Origin: an uncultured Clostridia bacterium | GTDB lineage: Bacteria > Bacillota > Clostridia > Oscillospirales > QAKW01 | Length of the DNA: 7,353 bases | Direction of reading: 5' to 3' | Assembly: GCA_944387905.1 (NCBI GenBank) | Contig: CALXGU010000072.1 | Coordinates: forward strand, 1-7,353 | Part shown: in pieces, positions 1 to 6,370 of the stretch | How positions within the stretch are numbered: position 1 is the stretch's first letter | Layout of the letters: each line of letters opens with the position of its first letter | The notes under the pieces: generated by a model | What the model was told of the DNA's origin: nothing | Databases searched by the model: none | What the model saw: the letters and a program-made list of their open reading frames with translations, nothing else | Position numbers and translations under genes: made by a program

Positions 1-15
1 GAGAGGAATTGGAAT

Positions 16-444
16 ATGTCTACATTTATGAAGAATCCTCAGGACGTTGAGAGAAAGTGGTATATCGTCGATGCGACAGATAAGCCCCTTGGTAAAGTTG
101 CGGCTCAGGCTGCCACGATCCTTATGGGAAAACACCGTCCTGATTATACGCCGCATGTCGACTGCGGAGATTGCGTAATTGTGATAAATGCTGCTAAGGT
201 AGTGCTTACAGGCAAAAAAGTATCTGATAAGTTTTACAGACATCATACAGGTCATATCGGCGGACTCAAAGAGGTGTCATACGGTCAGCTGCTGGCAAAG
301 AATCCGCAAAAGCTTGTCAATATCGCAGTAAAGGGTATGCTGCCCAAAAATAAAATTGCATCCGCTGCGATAACCAGGCTGAGAGTATACACCGATGACA
401 ACCATTCACAGCAGGCACAGAAGCCGGAAGTATTTGTAAAGTAA
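16..444 (+). CDS. rplM: 50S ribosomal protein L13
   Basis: L13 is an early-assembly protein of the large ribosomal subunit that binds 23S rRNA. The 142-residue product matches the usual bacterial length and carries family landmarks: ERKWYIVDATDKPLGKVA near the N-terminus, HVDCGDCVIVINA at about 47-59, LTGKK at about 64-68, GHIGGLKE at about 79-86, AVKGMLPKN at about 104-112, and the AQKPEVF tail. The start at 16 is preceded by GAGAGGAA at 1-8 with good spacing. A second in-frame ATG at 28 is less likely. The loop that often reads GPEHNHEAQ is DDNHSQQAQ here, a normal kind of variation. rpsI follows 13 bp after the stop, the conserved L13-S9 pairing, so the two are certainly co-transcribed. 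The operon promoter and any autoregulatory leader lie upstream of the window. Confidence 0.98.
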   Translation: MSTFMKNPQDVERKWYIVDATDKPLGKVAAQAATILMGKHRPDYTPHVDCGDCVIVINAAKVVLTGKKVSDKFYRHHTGHIGGLKEVSYGQLLAKNPQKLVNIAVKGMLPKNKIASAAITRLRVYTDDNHSQQAQKPEVFVK

Positions 445-457
445 GGAGGTTTTGCGA

Positions 458-856
458 ATGTATAATAATGACGCGTATTTTTATGGCACAGGCAGAAGAA
501 AATCGTCCGTTGCAAGAGTAAGACTCCTTCCGGGCAGCGGCTCGATTACAATAAACGGCAGAGATATAGACGATTATTTCGGCCTGGAAACTCTTAAGCT
601 GATAGTACGTCAGCCGCTGGAGCTTACTGAGACGACATCAAAATTTGATGTAGTAGTCAATGTTAACGGCGGAGGTGTCACAGGTCAGGCGGGAGCAATC
701 AGACATGGTATCGCCAGAGCTCTTGTTGAGTCTGATCAGGCTATGAAGCCTATTCTTAAAAAGGCAGGATTTATTACTCGTGACCCGAGAATGAAAGAGC
801 GTAAAAAATACGGCCTCAAAGCAGCCAGACGTGCGCCCCAGTTCTCCAAAAGATAA
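458..856 (+). CDS. rpsI: 30S ribosomal protein S9
   Basis: S9 is a small-subunit protein whose C-terminal tail reaches the P-site tRNA. The 132-residue product has the full family signature: YFYGTGRRKSSVARVRL near the N-terminus, GGGVTGQAGAIRHGIARAL in the centre, DPRMKERKKYGLKAARRAPQ near the end, and the hallmark terminal SKR. I chose ATG at 458 over an in-frame TTG at 452. AAGGAGG at 443-449 lies 8 bases before 458, whereas TTG 452 would be only 2 bases from it. This Shine-Dalgarno overlaps the rplM stop codon at 442-444, so L13 and S9 translation are tightly coupled. A terminator follows within 20 bp, so this is the last gene of the operon. Confidence 0.98.
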   Translation: MYNNDAYFYGTGRRKSSVARVRLLPGSGSITINGRDIDDYFGLETLKLIVRQPLELTETTSKFDVVVNVNGGGVTGQAGAIRHGIARALVESDQAMKPILKKAGFITRDPRMKERKKYGLKAARRAPQFSKR

Positions 857-872
857 TTATTTTTCGAATATC

Positions 873-910
873 AAGCCCCTTGCTGTTTTGGCAGGGGCTT
901 TATATTTTGC
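873..910 (+). terminator. Rho-independent terminator of rplM-rpsI
   Basis: AAGCCCCT at 873-880 pairs perfectly with AGGGGCTT at 893-900. Two further G-C pairs can form inside the stem if one T is bulged. The downstream TATATTTT is an imperfect U-tract. It lies 16 bp after the rpsI stop codon and has the correct orientation. Confidence 0.85.
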
Positions 911-936
911 GGCAGGATGCAAATGTAAAATAACAC

Positions 937-975
937 TTGTTTTCTTTTGAATATTCATATATAATCAAATATAAT
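937..975 (+). promoter_or_regulatory. Two overlapping sigma-A promoters before the GDPD gene
   Basis: Two perfect TATAAT -10 boxes lie exactly 10 bp apart, at 960-965 and 970-975. Each has a candidate -35 box at exactly 17 bp: TTGTTT at 937-942 for the first and TTGAAT at 947-952 for the second. The second pair is the better match. The duplication comes from a 10-bp tandem repeat at 961-980. Initiation would fall at roughly 972 and 982, giving a short leader before the ATG at 1006. These are sequence-based predictions only. Confidence 0.7.
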
Positions 976-990
976 CAAATAAAATCATAT
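961..990 (+). repeat. 10-bp tandem repeat, two perfect copies plus one degenerate
   Basis: ATAATCAAAT occurs at 961-970 and again at 971-980. A third, diverged copy, AAAATCATAT, lies at 981-990. The repeat overlaps the -10 region of the GDPD gene and creates the second TATAAT. The period is close to one helical turn. Confidence 0.9.
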
Positions 991-1005
991 AGAGGTACAG
1001 TTGTT

Positions 1006-1731
1006 ATGAACGATGTAATCGTTGAAGGTCACAGAGGATACAGAAGCAAATATCCGGAAAACTCACTTGTTTCATTTGAAGCTGCCATGGATCTGGGAGT
1101 TGACGCTTTCGAGTTTGATATACGTATGTCAAAAGACGGAGTGCCTGTTATAATGCATGATTCAGATACTTACCGCGTATCGGGAGAACATGTTGTGATA
1201 GAGGAATCTACTCTTTGTGAACTCAAAAAGCTTGATATAGGCAAAAAACTGTACGGTGATAAATTTGAAGGCACGCGTATTCCTACGCTTGAGGAAGTTT
1301 TAGCTCTTGTAAAATCCAAAAACCCGGATTTCAAACTGGGTGTAGAGTTTAAGTCATATGATGAATACTGCGTTGATATTTCTATTGCAATGCTCAAGGA
1401 ATATAGTTTGTTCTACAACTGCTGGTTCTATTGCTTCAACGCCAGGATAATAAAATATATCAAAATCCGCTATAACGGCAGAACAATGGGATATCCTGAT
1501 TTTCAGATGAAAGAATTTGAGCCGGATTCCTATAAATATTATGATGAAATTGGATTGGATACAAAATTTTTGAATTCTGAGATACTCGGAATATATCTGA
1601 AAAAAGGCCTGCCTATACATTTTTACTGCGCTGACGATGAGCAGACAGTTAATGCTGCGCTGAAGAACGGGGCTTCGCTTATCACTGCCAATAATCCTGT
1701 CCCGCTAATGAAAATATTAGGCCGAATGTAA
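1006..1731 (+). CDS. Glycerophosphodiester phosphodiesterase family protein
   Basis: GDPD enzymes hydrolyse glycerophosphodiesters to glycerol 3-phosphate and an alcohol, using a metal-dependent TIM barrel. The 241-residue product has the expected N-terminal half: EGHRGYRSKYPENS at 7-20 with catalytic His9, FEFDIRMSKDGVPVIMHD at 35-52 with metal ligands Glu36 and Asp38 and second His51, and VEFKS at 113-117 with the third ligand Glu114. The C-terminal half is looser. The usual W-T-V-N-strand reads FYCADDEQ (207-214), and the final motif is ITANNP in place of ITDxP. No signal peptide is visible, so the protein should be cytoplasmic. I prefer ATG 1006, with AGAGG at 991-995, over a TTG at 937 that would lie inside the promoter. 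It is a single-gene unit between two terminators. The exact substrate is unknown; a different phosphodiester is possible. Confidence 0.9.
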   Translation: MNDVIVEGHRGYRSKYPENSLVSFEAAMDLGVDAFEFDIRMSKDGVPVIMHDSDTYRVSGEHVVIEESTLCELKKLDIGKKLYGDKFEGTRIPTLEEVLALVKSKNPDFKLGVEFKSYDEYCVDISIAMLKEYSLFYNCWFYCFNARIIKYIKIRYNGRTMGYPDFQMKEFEPDSYKYYDEIGLDTKFLNSEILGIYLKKGLPIHFYCADDEQTVNAALKNGASLITANNPVPLMKILGRM

Positions 1732-1736
1732 TATTG

Positions 1737-1762
1737 CCGCACAGGTTTACTGTGCGGTTTTT
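1737..1762 (+). terminator. Rho-independent terminator of the GDPD gene
   Basis: CCGCACAG at 1737-1744 and CTGTGCGG at 1750-1757 form a perfect 8-bp, GC-rich stem with a 5-base loop. A TTTTT tract follows at 1758-1762. It begins 5 bases after the stop codon. Confidence 0.95.
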
Positions 1763-1817
1763 AGTTTGGATATTATAGGTATTAATGCATAGATTAATAA
1801 TATATTTGTTGATCGTC

Positions 1818-1851
1818 AAGCAAAAATGCAAGAATTCATGCATTTTTGCTT
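1818..1851. repeat. 13-bp perfect inverted repeat upstream of the hppA promoter
   Basis: AAGCAAAAATGCA at 1818-1830 is the exact reverse complement of TGCATTTTTGCTT at 1839-1851. They are separated by AGAATTCA, whose core GAATTC is itself palindromic. No T-tract follows on either strand, and the preceding gene already has a strong terminator about 55 bp upstream. Terminator function is therefore doubtful. It could be an operator, a cruciform-forming site or a decayed terminator. Confidence 0.85.
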
Positions 1852-1900
1852 ATAAAAATATTAAATATTTACTTTTCTGTGCGAATTATGAATTTTTCGA

Positions 1901-1929
1901 TTGACAAGATTTCATTTATGGTGTATTAT
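1901..1929 (+). promoter_or_regulatory. Sigma-A promoter of hppA
   Basis: A consensus TTGACA at 1901-1906 and TATTAT at 1924-1929 are separated by exactly 17 bp. Initiation is expected near 1936, leaving about a 24-base leader. That is too short for a riboswitch. The near-consensus form predicts strong, largely constitutive expression. Confidence 0.88.
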
Positions 1930-1959
1930 ATATGTTATTAAAATGAGAGAAGGTAAAAT

Positions 1960-4053
1960 ATGAATAATTATTTGGTCGTTTTTACTTTTTTGAGTTCCGC
2001 ATTGGCGTTGCTGTTTGCGGCGTTTACGGCAAAAAAAGTTCTGAGTTTTTCGGAAGGCACTGAAAAAATGCAGAAGATATCACGATCCGTACGAGCCGGT
2101 GCAAATGCGTATTTAAAAAGACAGTACACAGTCGTAGCTGCTTTTTTTGCGGTCATGCTGGTTTTATTGATTGTGATGGCGGCGTTTGGCATGCTGACAT
2201 GGTATGTACCGTTTGCATTTATCAGCGGCGGATTCTTTTCCGGATTATCTGGATTTATAGGCATGAAAATTGCCACCGCTTCAAACTCACGTACTGCAAA
2301 CGCATGTCGCGAGGGCCTGAATAAAGGACTTAGAATAGCCTTCTCAGCAGGATCTGTAATGGGATTTACTGTTGTAGGCTTGGGTCTCTTGGATATATCG
2401 ATTTGGTTTACTTTGCTTAAATATGTATTTCGTCTTGAAGCCGCCCAGATAACAGCGTCAATGATAACCTTCGGAATGGGTGCGTCATCAATGGCGCTCT
2501 TTGCCAGAGTCGGCGGCGGAATATTTACCAAGGCTGCGGATGTAGGTGCCGATCTTGTGGGAAAGGTCGAGGCAGGTATACCTGAGGACGATCCGCGCAA
2601 TCCGGCAGTTATAGCCGATAATGTCGGAGATAATGTCGGAGATGTCGCGGGCATGGGAGCAGATCTGTATGAGTCATACATAGGATCTATAATATCCTCC
2701 TCAGCATTGGGTGTTGCGGCTTTCGGAACAATAAATGCAATGGCATTGCCTATGCTTTTAGCAGCTATTGGTATTATTTGTTCGCTTATAGGCACTTTTT
2801 TGGTCAAGACAAAAGAAAATGCAGATCAGAAGTCACTGCTTCGAGCATTGGGACGCGGCACTAATTTCTCAGCCATTGTGATTGCTGTTGCGTCATTGCC
2901 GCTTGTCAATGTGGTATTGGGAGACGGTATCGGTGATTTTTCGCACGTTGGTCTTTATTTTTCGATTCTGGCCGGACTTATAGCAGGCGTGCTTATCGGA
3001 CAGTCTACCGAATATTTCACTTCGGATTCTTATAAACCGACCAAAAAATTGGCTCAGACGTCTCAGACCGGTTCTGCAACAATCATAATAGGCGGTCTGT
3101 CTCTGGGTATGTTTTCTACGGTTCTGCCGATATTGATAATATCTGTTTGCGTTCTGGTATCATATTTTGTTTCGGGCGGCGCGGGAAATTCGGCGCTCGG
3201 TCTTTACGGGATAGCGCTTGCGGCTGTCGGAATGCTGTCCACCTTGGGAATAACGCTTGCAACTGATGCATACGGCCCCGTTGCGGACAACGCGGGCGGC
3301 ATAGCAGAGATGGCAGGACTTGAGGAAAGCGTGCGTCAGCGTACAGACGCTTTGGATTCACTCGGAAATACAACGGCGGCTACCGGTAAGGGGTTTGCAA
3401 TAGGCTCTGCGGCGCTTACGGCGCTGGCGCTTATGGCATCATATATAGATAAAGTAAAATCAGTAAGTCCGGACTTTTCATTTGATCTCAGCATAATGAA
3501 TCCGTCTGTGCTGATAGGTCTATTTGTGGGAGCCTGTCTGCCGTTTGTATTTACAGCGCTGACAATGCAGTCGGTCGGAAAGGCAGCACAGTCGGTAGTC
3601 GTAGAAGTCCGCAGACAGTTCAAAGAAATAAAAGGACTTATGGAAGGCAAGGCTGAGGCTGATTATGCCAAATGCGTCGATTTGTGCACCAAAGCCAGCC
3701 TGAAGGAGATGATACTCCCTACAGTAATAGCTATTGTATGTCCTGTGGTCTGCGGTTTGATACTCGGTGTCAACGGTGTTGTCGGATTGCTTGCGGGAGC
3801 GACTGTGACGGGATTTTTGCTTGCGATATTCATGTCAAATTCAGGCGGAGCTTGGGACAATGCCAAAAAACATATAGAAAGCGGAGTTTACGGCGGCAAG
3901 GGCAGCGAACAGCATAAAGCAGCCGTTGTCGGAGACACTGTAGGAGATCCTTTTAAAGATACCTCCGGTCCGTCTATAAATATCCTTATAAAGCTGTTGT
4001 CTATGGTCTCAATAGTGTTTGCCGCACTGGTTATAAACTTCAGTATACTGTAA
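1960..4053 (+). CDS. hppA: K+-dependent, probably Na+-pumping membrane pyrophosphatase
   Basis: This integral membrane enzyme couples cytoplasmic pyrophosphate hydrolysis to ion export across the cell membrane. The 697-residue protein fits bacterial M-PPases and is hydrophobic throughout, consistent with about 16 helices. Landmarks are GANAYLKRQY at 47-56, GGGIFTKAADVGADLVGKVE at 185-204, DDPRNPAVIADNVGDNVGD at 210-228, DNAGGIAEMAGL at 443-454, GGAWDNAKK at 629-637 and GDTVGDPFKDTSGPS at 658-672. Acidic PPi/Mg2+ ligands are intact. GNTTAATGKG at 469-478 has Ala473 and Gly476, where K+-independent enzymes have Lys and Thr, so K+ dependence is expected. Glu238 in DLYES sits where Na+-PPases carry their gate glutamate; H+-PPases place it further along (SYAE). 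Na+ or dual Na+/H+ transport is therefore inferred. The start follows AGAAGG at 1948-1953. It is monocistronic, with its own promoter and terminator. Confidence 0.97.
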   Translation: MNNYLVVFTFLSSALALLFAAFTAKKVLSFSEGTEKMQKISRSVRAGANAYLKRQYTVVAAFFAVMLVLLIVMAAFGMLTWYVPFAFISGGFFSGLSGFIGMKIATASNSRTANACREGLNKGLRIAFSAGSVMGFTVVGLGLLDISIWFTLLKYVFRLEAAQITASMITFGMGASSMALFARVGGGIFTKAADVGADLVGKVEAGIPEDDPRNPAVIADNVGDNVGDVAGMGADLYESYIGSIISSSALGVAAFGTINAMALPMLLAAIGIICSLIGTFLVKTKENADQKSLLRALGRGTNFSAIVIAVASLPLVNVVLGDGIGDFSHVGLYFSILAGLIAGVLIGQSTEYFTSDSYKPTKKLAQTSQTGSATIIIGGLSLGMFSTVLPILIISVCVLVSYFVSGGAGNSALGLYGIALAAVGMLSTLGITLATDAYGPVADNAGGIAEMAGLEESVRQRTDALDSLGNTTAATGKGFAIGSAALTALALMASYIDKVKSVSPDFSFDLSIMNPSVLIGLFVGACLPFVFTALTMQSVGKAAQSVVVEVRRQFKEIKGLMEGKAEADYAKCVDLCTKASLKEMILPTVIAIVCPVVCGLILGVNGVVGLLAGATVTGFLLAIFMSNSGGAWDNAKKHIESGVYGGKGSEQHKAAVVGDTVGDPFKDTSGPSINILIKLLSMVSIVFAALVINFSIL

Positions 4054-4067
4054 ACATGTAAATATAT

Positions 4068-4101
4068 ATTCCTGCCGGACTTTGCCCGGCAGGAATTTTT
4101 T
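4068..4101 (+). terminator. Rho-independent terminator of hppA
   Basis: ATTCCTGCCGG at 4068-4078 pairs perfectly with CCGGCAGGAAT at 4086-4096. This gives an 11-bp stem with a 7-base loop, followed by an uninterrupted run of T. It begins 14 bases after the hppA stop codon. Confidence 0.97.
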
Positions 4102-4307
4102 ATCCGTATTTTACAAATATCAGTCTGAGATCTTGTTGTGTACCATGTTTTTTGTGCAAGACTATAATATGAAAAAAATAATAAATTTCGAAACATTTTC
4201 CGCAATTTAAAACAAATATATATGAGCAGTCGGGAGACAGAACGGGCGATAAGGATAAACAGATAGCGTACGATATCTTGCAAAAATATAATTAAACCAT
4301 TCAAAGA
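4102..4307. other. Non-coding convergent spacer between hppA and the araC-type gene
   Basis: This AT-rich stretch lies between two convergent transcription units and their terminators. No gene with a start codon and ribosome-binding site is supported. A TATAAT at 4163-4168 has no properly spaced -35 box. An ATG at 4169 opens only a 13-codon frame without a Shine-Dalgarno. A 36-codon open frame at 4185-4295 reads like protein but has no ATG, GTG or TTG at its 5' end; it may be a gene remnant or chance. Confidence 0.6.
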
Positions 4308-4340
4308 ACAGCGCATGCGGCTATTTTCCGCATGCGCTGT
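4308..4340 (-). terminator. Stem-loop terminator of the araC-type gene
   Basis: ACAGCGCATGCGG at 4308-4320 and CCGCATGCGCTGT at 4328-4340 form a perfect 13-bp, GC-rich stem with a 7-base loop. On the minus strand it lies 22 bases after the regulator's stop codon and is followed by TCTTTGAAT, only a weak U-tract. The other strand continues CGGTTTC, so minus-strand use is favoured. Confidence 0.75.
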
Positions 4341-4362
4341 CGGTTTCAACATATAAGAAAGC

Positions 4363-5205
4363 CTATCGGCCGCAGACCCATTCATCGGATAGAGCTGTGA
4401 GTATTGACTTCTCTTTTTTGCGATATTGCCCCGGAGTTATTGACATTTTGTTTTTAAATACCCTGCAAAATCCATCGGGAGCGATTCCTATGGCACAAGC
4501 GATCTCACTCACAGAGCAGTCCTGAGTCAGCAGCAGTTCACAAGCTTTTTTAATTCTGAAATCAGCTATATACTGTTGAGGCGATATCCCTGTAACTTTT
4601 TTAAAGAGGGTGGAAAAATAGCACCGTTCCAGACCTATATCCGTGGCAAGGCCCGCAACAGAGAGTTGCTCGGCATAACGTGTTTCGATAATATAAACAG
4701 CCTTTTTTATATATGCGCCTTTATCGTTTTCTTTTTTTGCAAACCGTAAAATTTCTCCGAATATTTCATGTATACATGCTGTTCGGCGCAGATCCGCTCC
4801 GGCATCGTTATCGTTTTTCATTTTTATAAGCTTATTGATTATTTTAAGTATTTTAGGAAAAGCATCTCTTGGTACATAAGGGTGCTGAGAACTGATTCCC
4901 ACATCCGCCAGATACGAGCTTATTTTTATGCCCTTTACCGCGCACCACACTCCGTTTCGCGGCTTATCTCCCGTAATATGCGTAATCGTATCGCCCGGAA
5001 ACAGTATCATGCAGTCACCGGGGCGTAAATCGAATGCTGTGCCGTTTATTATAATTGATCCTTCTCCAAAAGTGCAGCATTCAATGATGTATGAATCCCG
5101 GATCACAGGGCCATAGCAGGTGCCGGGTTCGATATGGACATCACGCTCACAGACATATAGATTCAGATCTGCTTGTTTATTGTTCCCCAGTACTTCATAT
5201 TTCAT
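4363..5205 (-). CDS. AraC-family transcriptional regulator with cupin-like sensor
   Basis: This is a 280-residue one-component regulator. The N-terminal part, about residues 15-100, resembles the AraC ligand-binding cupin: repeated beta strands and the turn RPGDCMILFPGDTI at 61-74. The C-terminal 100 residues are a complete AraC/XylS DNA-binding domain. The first helix-turn-helix is at about 181-203 (LSVAGLATDIGLERCYFSTL) and the second at about 231-252 (SVSEIACAIGIAPDGFCRVF). The family signature runs through ITPGQYRKK at 256-264. The start is supported by AAGAAGG, read on the minus strand from 5219 to 5213, 7 bases before the ATG. It is transcribed divergently from the oxidoreductase gene, so local control of that operon, probably as a ligand-responsive activator, is the natural inference. 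The inducer cannot be read from sequence. The central region is rich in Lys and Ile with no recognised domain. Confidence 0.93.
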   Translation of the reverse strand: MKYEVLGNNKQADLNLYVCERDVHIEPGTCYGPVIRDSYIIECCTFGEGSIIINGTAFDLRPGDCMILFPGDTITHITGDKPRNGVWCAVKGIKISSYLADVGISSQHPYVPRDAFPKILKIINKLIKMKNDNDAGADLRRTACIHEIFGEILRFAKKENDKGAYIKKAVYIIETRYAEQLSVAGLATDIGLERCYFSTLFKKVTGISPQQYIADFRIKKACELLLTQDCSVSEIACAIGIAPDGFCRVFKNKMSITPGQYRKKEKSILTALSDEWVCGR

Positions 5206-5240
5206 GCTGACACCTTCTTTAAAACAACAAAATGTATATT

Positions 5241-5265
5241 AATTCAAACATTTAAGCGTTGAATT
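5241..5265. promoter_or_regulatory. Inverted repeat, candidate operator in the divergent control region
   Basis: AATTCAA at 5241-5247 and TTGAATT at 5259-5265 are exact inverted copies with centres 18 bp apart. The right arm covers the -35 box of the rightward promoter. The left arm covers the position of a possible leftward -10 box. AraC-family sites are more often direct repeats, so assignment to the adjacent regulator is tentative. Confidence 0.45.
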
Positions 5266-5270
5266 GTCAA
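5242..5270 (-). promoter_or_regulatory. Possible promoter of the araC-type gene
   Basis: On the minus strand a perfect TTGACA (5270-5265) is followed after 17 bp by TTGAAT (5247-5242). The -10 box is poor because it lacks the conserved A at its second position. It may be a weak or activator-dependent promoter. An alternative TATACA further downstream has no matching -35 box. Confidence 0.35.
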
Positions 5271-5287
5271 GAGCAAATTGATATAAT
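5259..5287 (+). promoter_or_regulatory. Sigma-A promoter of the oxidoreductase operon
   Basis: TTGAAT at 5259-5264 and a perfect TATAAT at 5282-5287 are separated by exactly 17 bp. Initiation is expected near 5294, leaving about a 24-base leader. The -35 box departs from consensus and is overlapped by the inverted repeat at 5241-5265, as expected for a regulated promoter. Confidence 0.75.
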
Positions 5288-5317
5288 TTAGAAAAATAAT
5301 AAAAGGAGTGTATTATC

Positions 5318-6352
5318 ATGGAAAAAAACAAATTGAATATTGCTGTAATAGGTTCAAGTGCAATGGGAATATCGCACATGAAGGGTGTTGTAAATAATGA
5401 AAACGCTAATCTTTATGCTGTCTGCGATATAGATGATGATGCACTGAATGAAGCCAAGACTAAATACAATGTTGAAATCGCGGTAAAGGATTATAAAGAG
5501 CTTGTTGATGACAAAAATGTTGACGCTGTAATTATTGTTACGCCCGATCAGCTTCATCTTGAAATGACAAAGGCATTTCTTGAGGCGGGAAAACATGTTT
5601 TATGTGAAAAGCCTATGGCATTGAACATGGAAGAATGTGAGGAAATGATGCGTATACAGCGCAAAACCGGAAATATGCTGATGATAGGTCAGGTATGCCG
5701 CTGTACCCCCGCGTTTATACTGGCAAAAGAAATAGTTGACAGCGGCAGGATCGGCAAGCTGTTTTTTGTAGAGAGCGAGTACGCACATAATTATGAAAAA
5801 GCAGAGGGCAAAAACTCATGGCGCAAAACTCCGGAACGCAGCAGCTTTATTGGCGGTGGCTGTCATGCAGTTGATCTGCTTCGTTGGATAGCAGGAGATC
5901 CCACGGAAGTTACTGCATATTCAAATCATAAGTGTATGCTTGACTGGCCGACAGACGACTGTGTAATAGCTATATATAAGTTCCCGGACAACGTCATAGG
6001 CAAGGTGTTTGTATCTACCGGTTGCCGTCGTGATTATACGATGCGCACTGTTCTTTACGGAACCAGAGGTACTATAATATGTGACAATACTTCACCTGAA
6101 ATTTCTCTGTATTCAATGGATGAACCGCTTGAGGACGGACGTATATCATATACGCATGCACAGAAACTACCTGTAAATATAAACAATCATAATGTCGGCG
6201 CAGAAATAGATCAATTCGTAGACGCGCTTATAAACGGAAAATCTTCACCGGTATCACCATTGGAGGGAGCAAGTACTGTTGCTGTATGCTGCACAACTGT
6301 TGAGTCCGCTTCAAGCAACAGCACTTTGAAAATAATTTATCCTAAAAACTAA
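5318..6352 (+). CDS. Gfo/Idh/MocA-family NAD(P)-dependent oxidoreductase
   Basis: Family members oxidise or reduce sugars, inositols and related polyols, often at a ring hydroxyl, with bound or free NAD(P). The 344-residue length is typical. An N-terminal Rossmann domain spans about 6-125: IAVIGSSAMG at 8-17, YAVCDIDDDAL at 33-43 with acidic residues after strand two that favour NAD, and CEKPMALN at 96-103 with catalytic-site Lys98. The C-terminal substrate domain has GGGCHAVDLLRW at 179-190, with His183 and Asp186 in the usual active-site positions. The dinucleotide loop is G-S-S-A-M-G rather than G-x-G-x-x-G, a modest deviation. AAAGGAG at 5302-5308 supports the start. It is the first gene of an operon: the next gene begins 18 bp after its stop. 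The substrate is unknown; a sugar or sugar acid is likely from context. Confidence 0.93.
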   Translation: MEKNKLNIAVIGSSAMGISHMKGVVNNENANLYAVCDIDDDALNEAKTKYNVEIAVKDYKELVDDKNVDAVIIVTPDQLHLEMTKAFLEAGKHVLCEKPMALNMEECEEMMRIQRKTGNMLMIGQVCRCTPAFILAKEIVDSGRIGKLFFVESEYAHNYEKAEGKNSWRKTPERSSFIGGGCHAVDLLRWIAGDPTEVTAYSNHKCMLDWPTDDCVIAIYKFPDNVIGKVFVSTGCRRDYTMRTVLYGTRGTIICDNTSPEISLYSMDEPLEDGRISYTHAQKLPVNINNHNVGAEIDQFVDALINGKSSPVSPLEGASTVAVCCTTVESASSNSTLKIIYPKN

Positions 6353-6370
6353 TTATAGGGAGGTAAATAT

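Noticed and set aside
452..457. TTG start for rpsI giving two extra N-terminal residues
   Set aside because: It lies only 2 bases after the AAGGAGG site. ATG at 458 has normal spacing and gives the standard S9 N-terminus.
937..1005. TTG start at 937 extending the GDPD protein by 23 residues
   Set aside because: The extension would be encoded by the promoter and the 10-bp repeat, has no Shine-Dalgarno, and shows no family similarity. ATG at 1006 has AGAGG and begins just before the conserved H-R-G motif.
1766..1806. Possible small-RNA promoter before the 13-bp inverted repeat
   Set aside because: TTGGAT at 1766-1771 has no convincing -10 box at 16-18 bp, so a transcript ending at the inverted repeat is not supported by sequence alone.
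1936..1959. Riboswitch or attenuator in the hppA leader
   Set aside because: The predicted leader is only about 24 bases and contains just the Shine-Dalgarno; there is no room for a structured regulator.
2617..2640. Exact 12-bp tandem repeat GATAATGTCGGA within hppA
   Set aside because: It encodes the D-N-V-G-D-N-V-G-D catalytic motif conserved in all membrane pyrophosphatases, so the protein motif explains the repeat.
1968..2807. Long minus-strand open frame opposite hppA
   Set aside because: Its 279 codons are the mirror of the strongly conserved pyrophosphatase codons. The product resembles no family and has no ribosome-binding support.
4163..4210. TATAAT followed by ATG at 4169 with a 13-codon frame
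   Set aside because: There is no -35 box at 16-18 bp, no Shine-Dalgarno, and the ATG overlaps the -10 region. It is chance in AT-rich sequence.
3888..4385. 165-codon minus-strand open frame spanning the hppA end and the convergent spacer
   Set aside because: It crosses two terminators, overlaps hppA and the regulator gene on both sides, and its translation has no recognisable domain.
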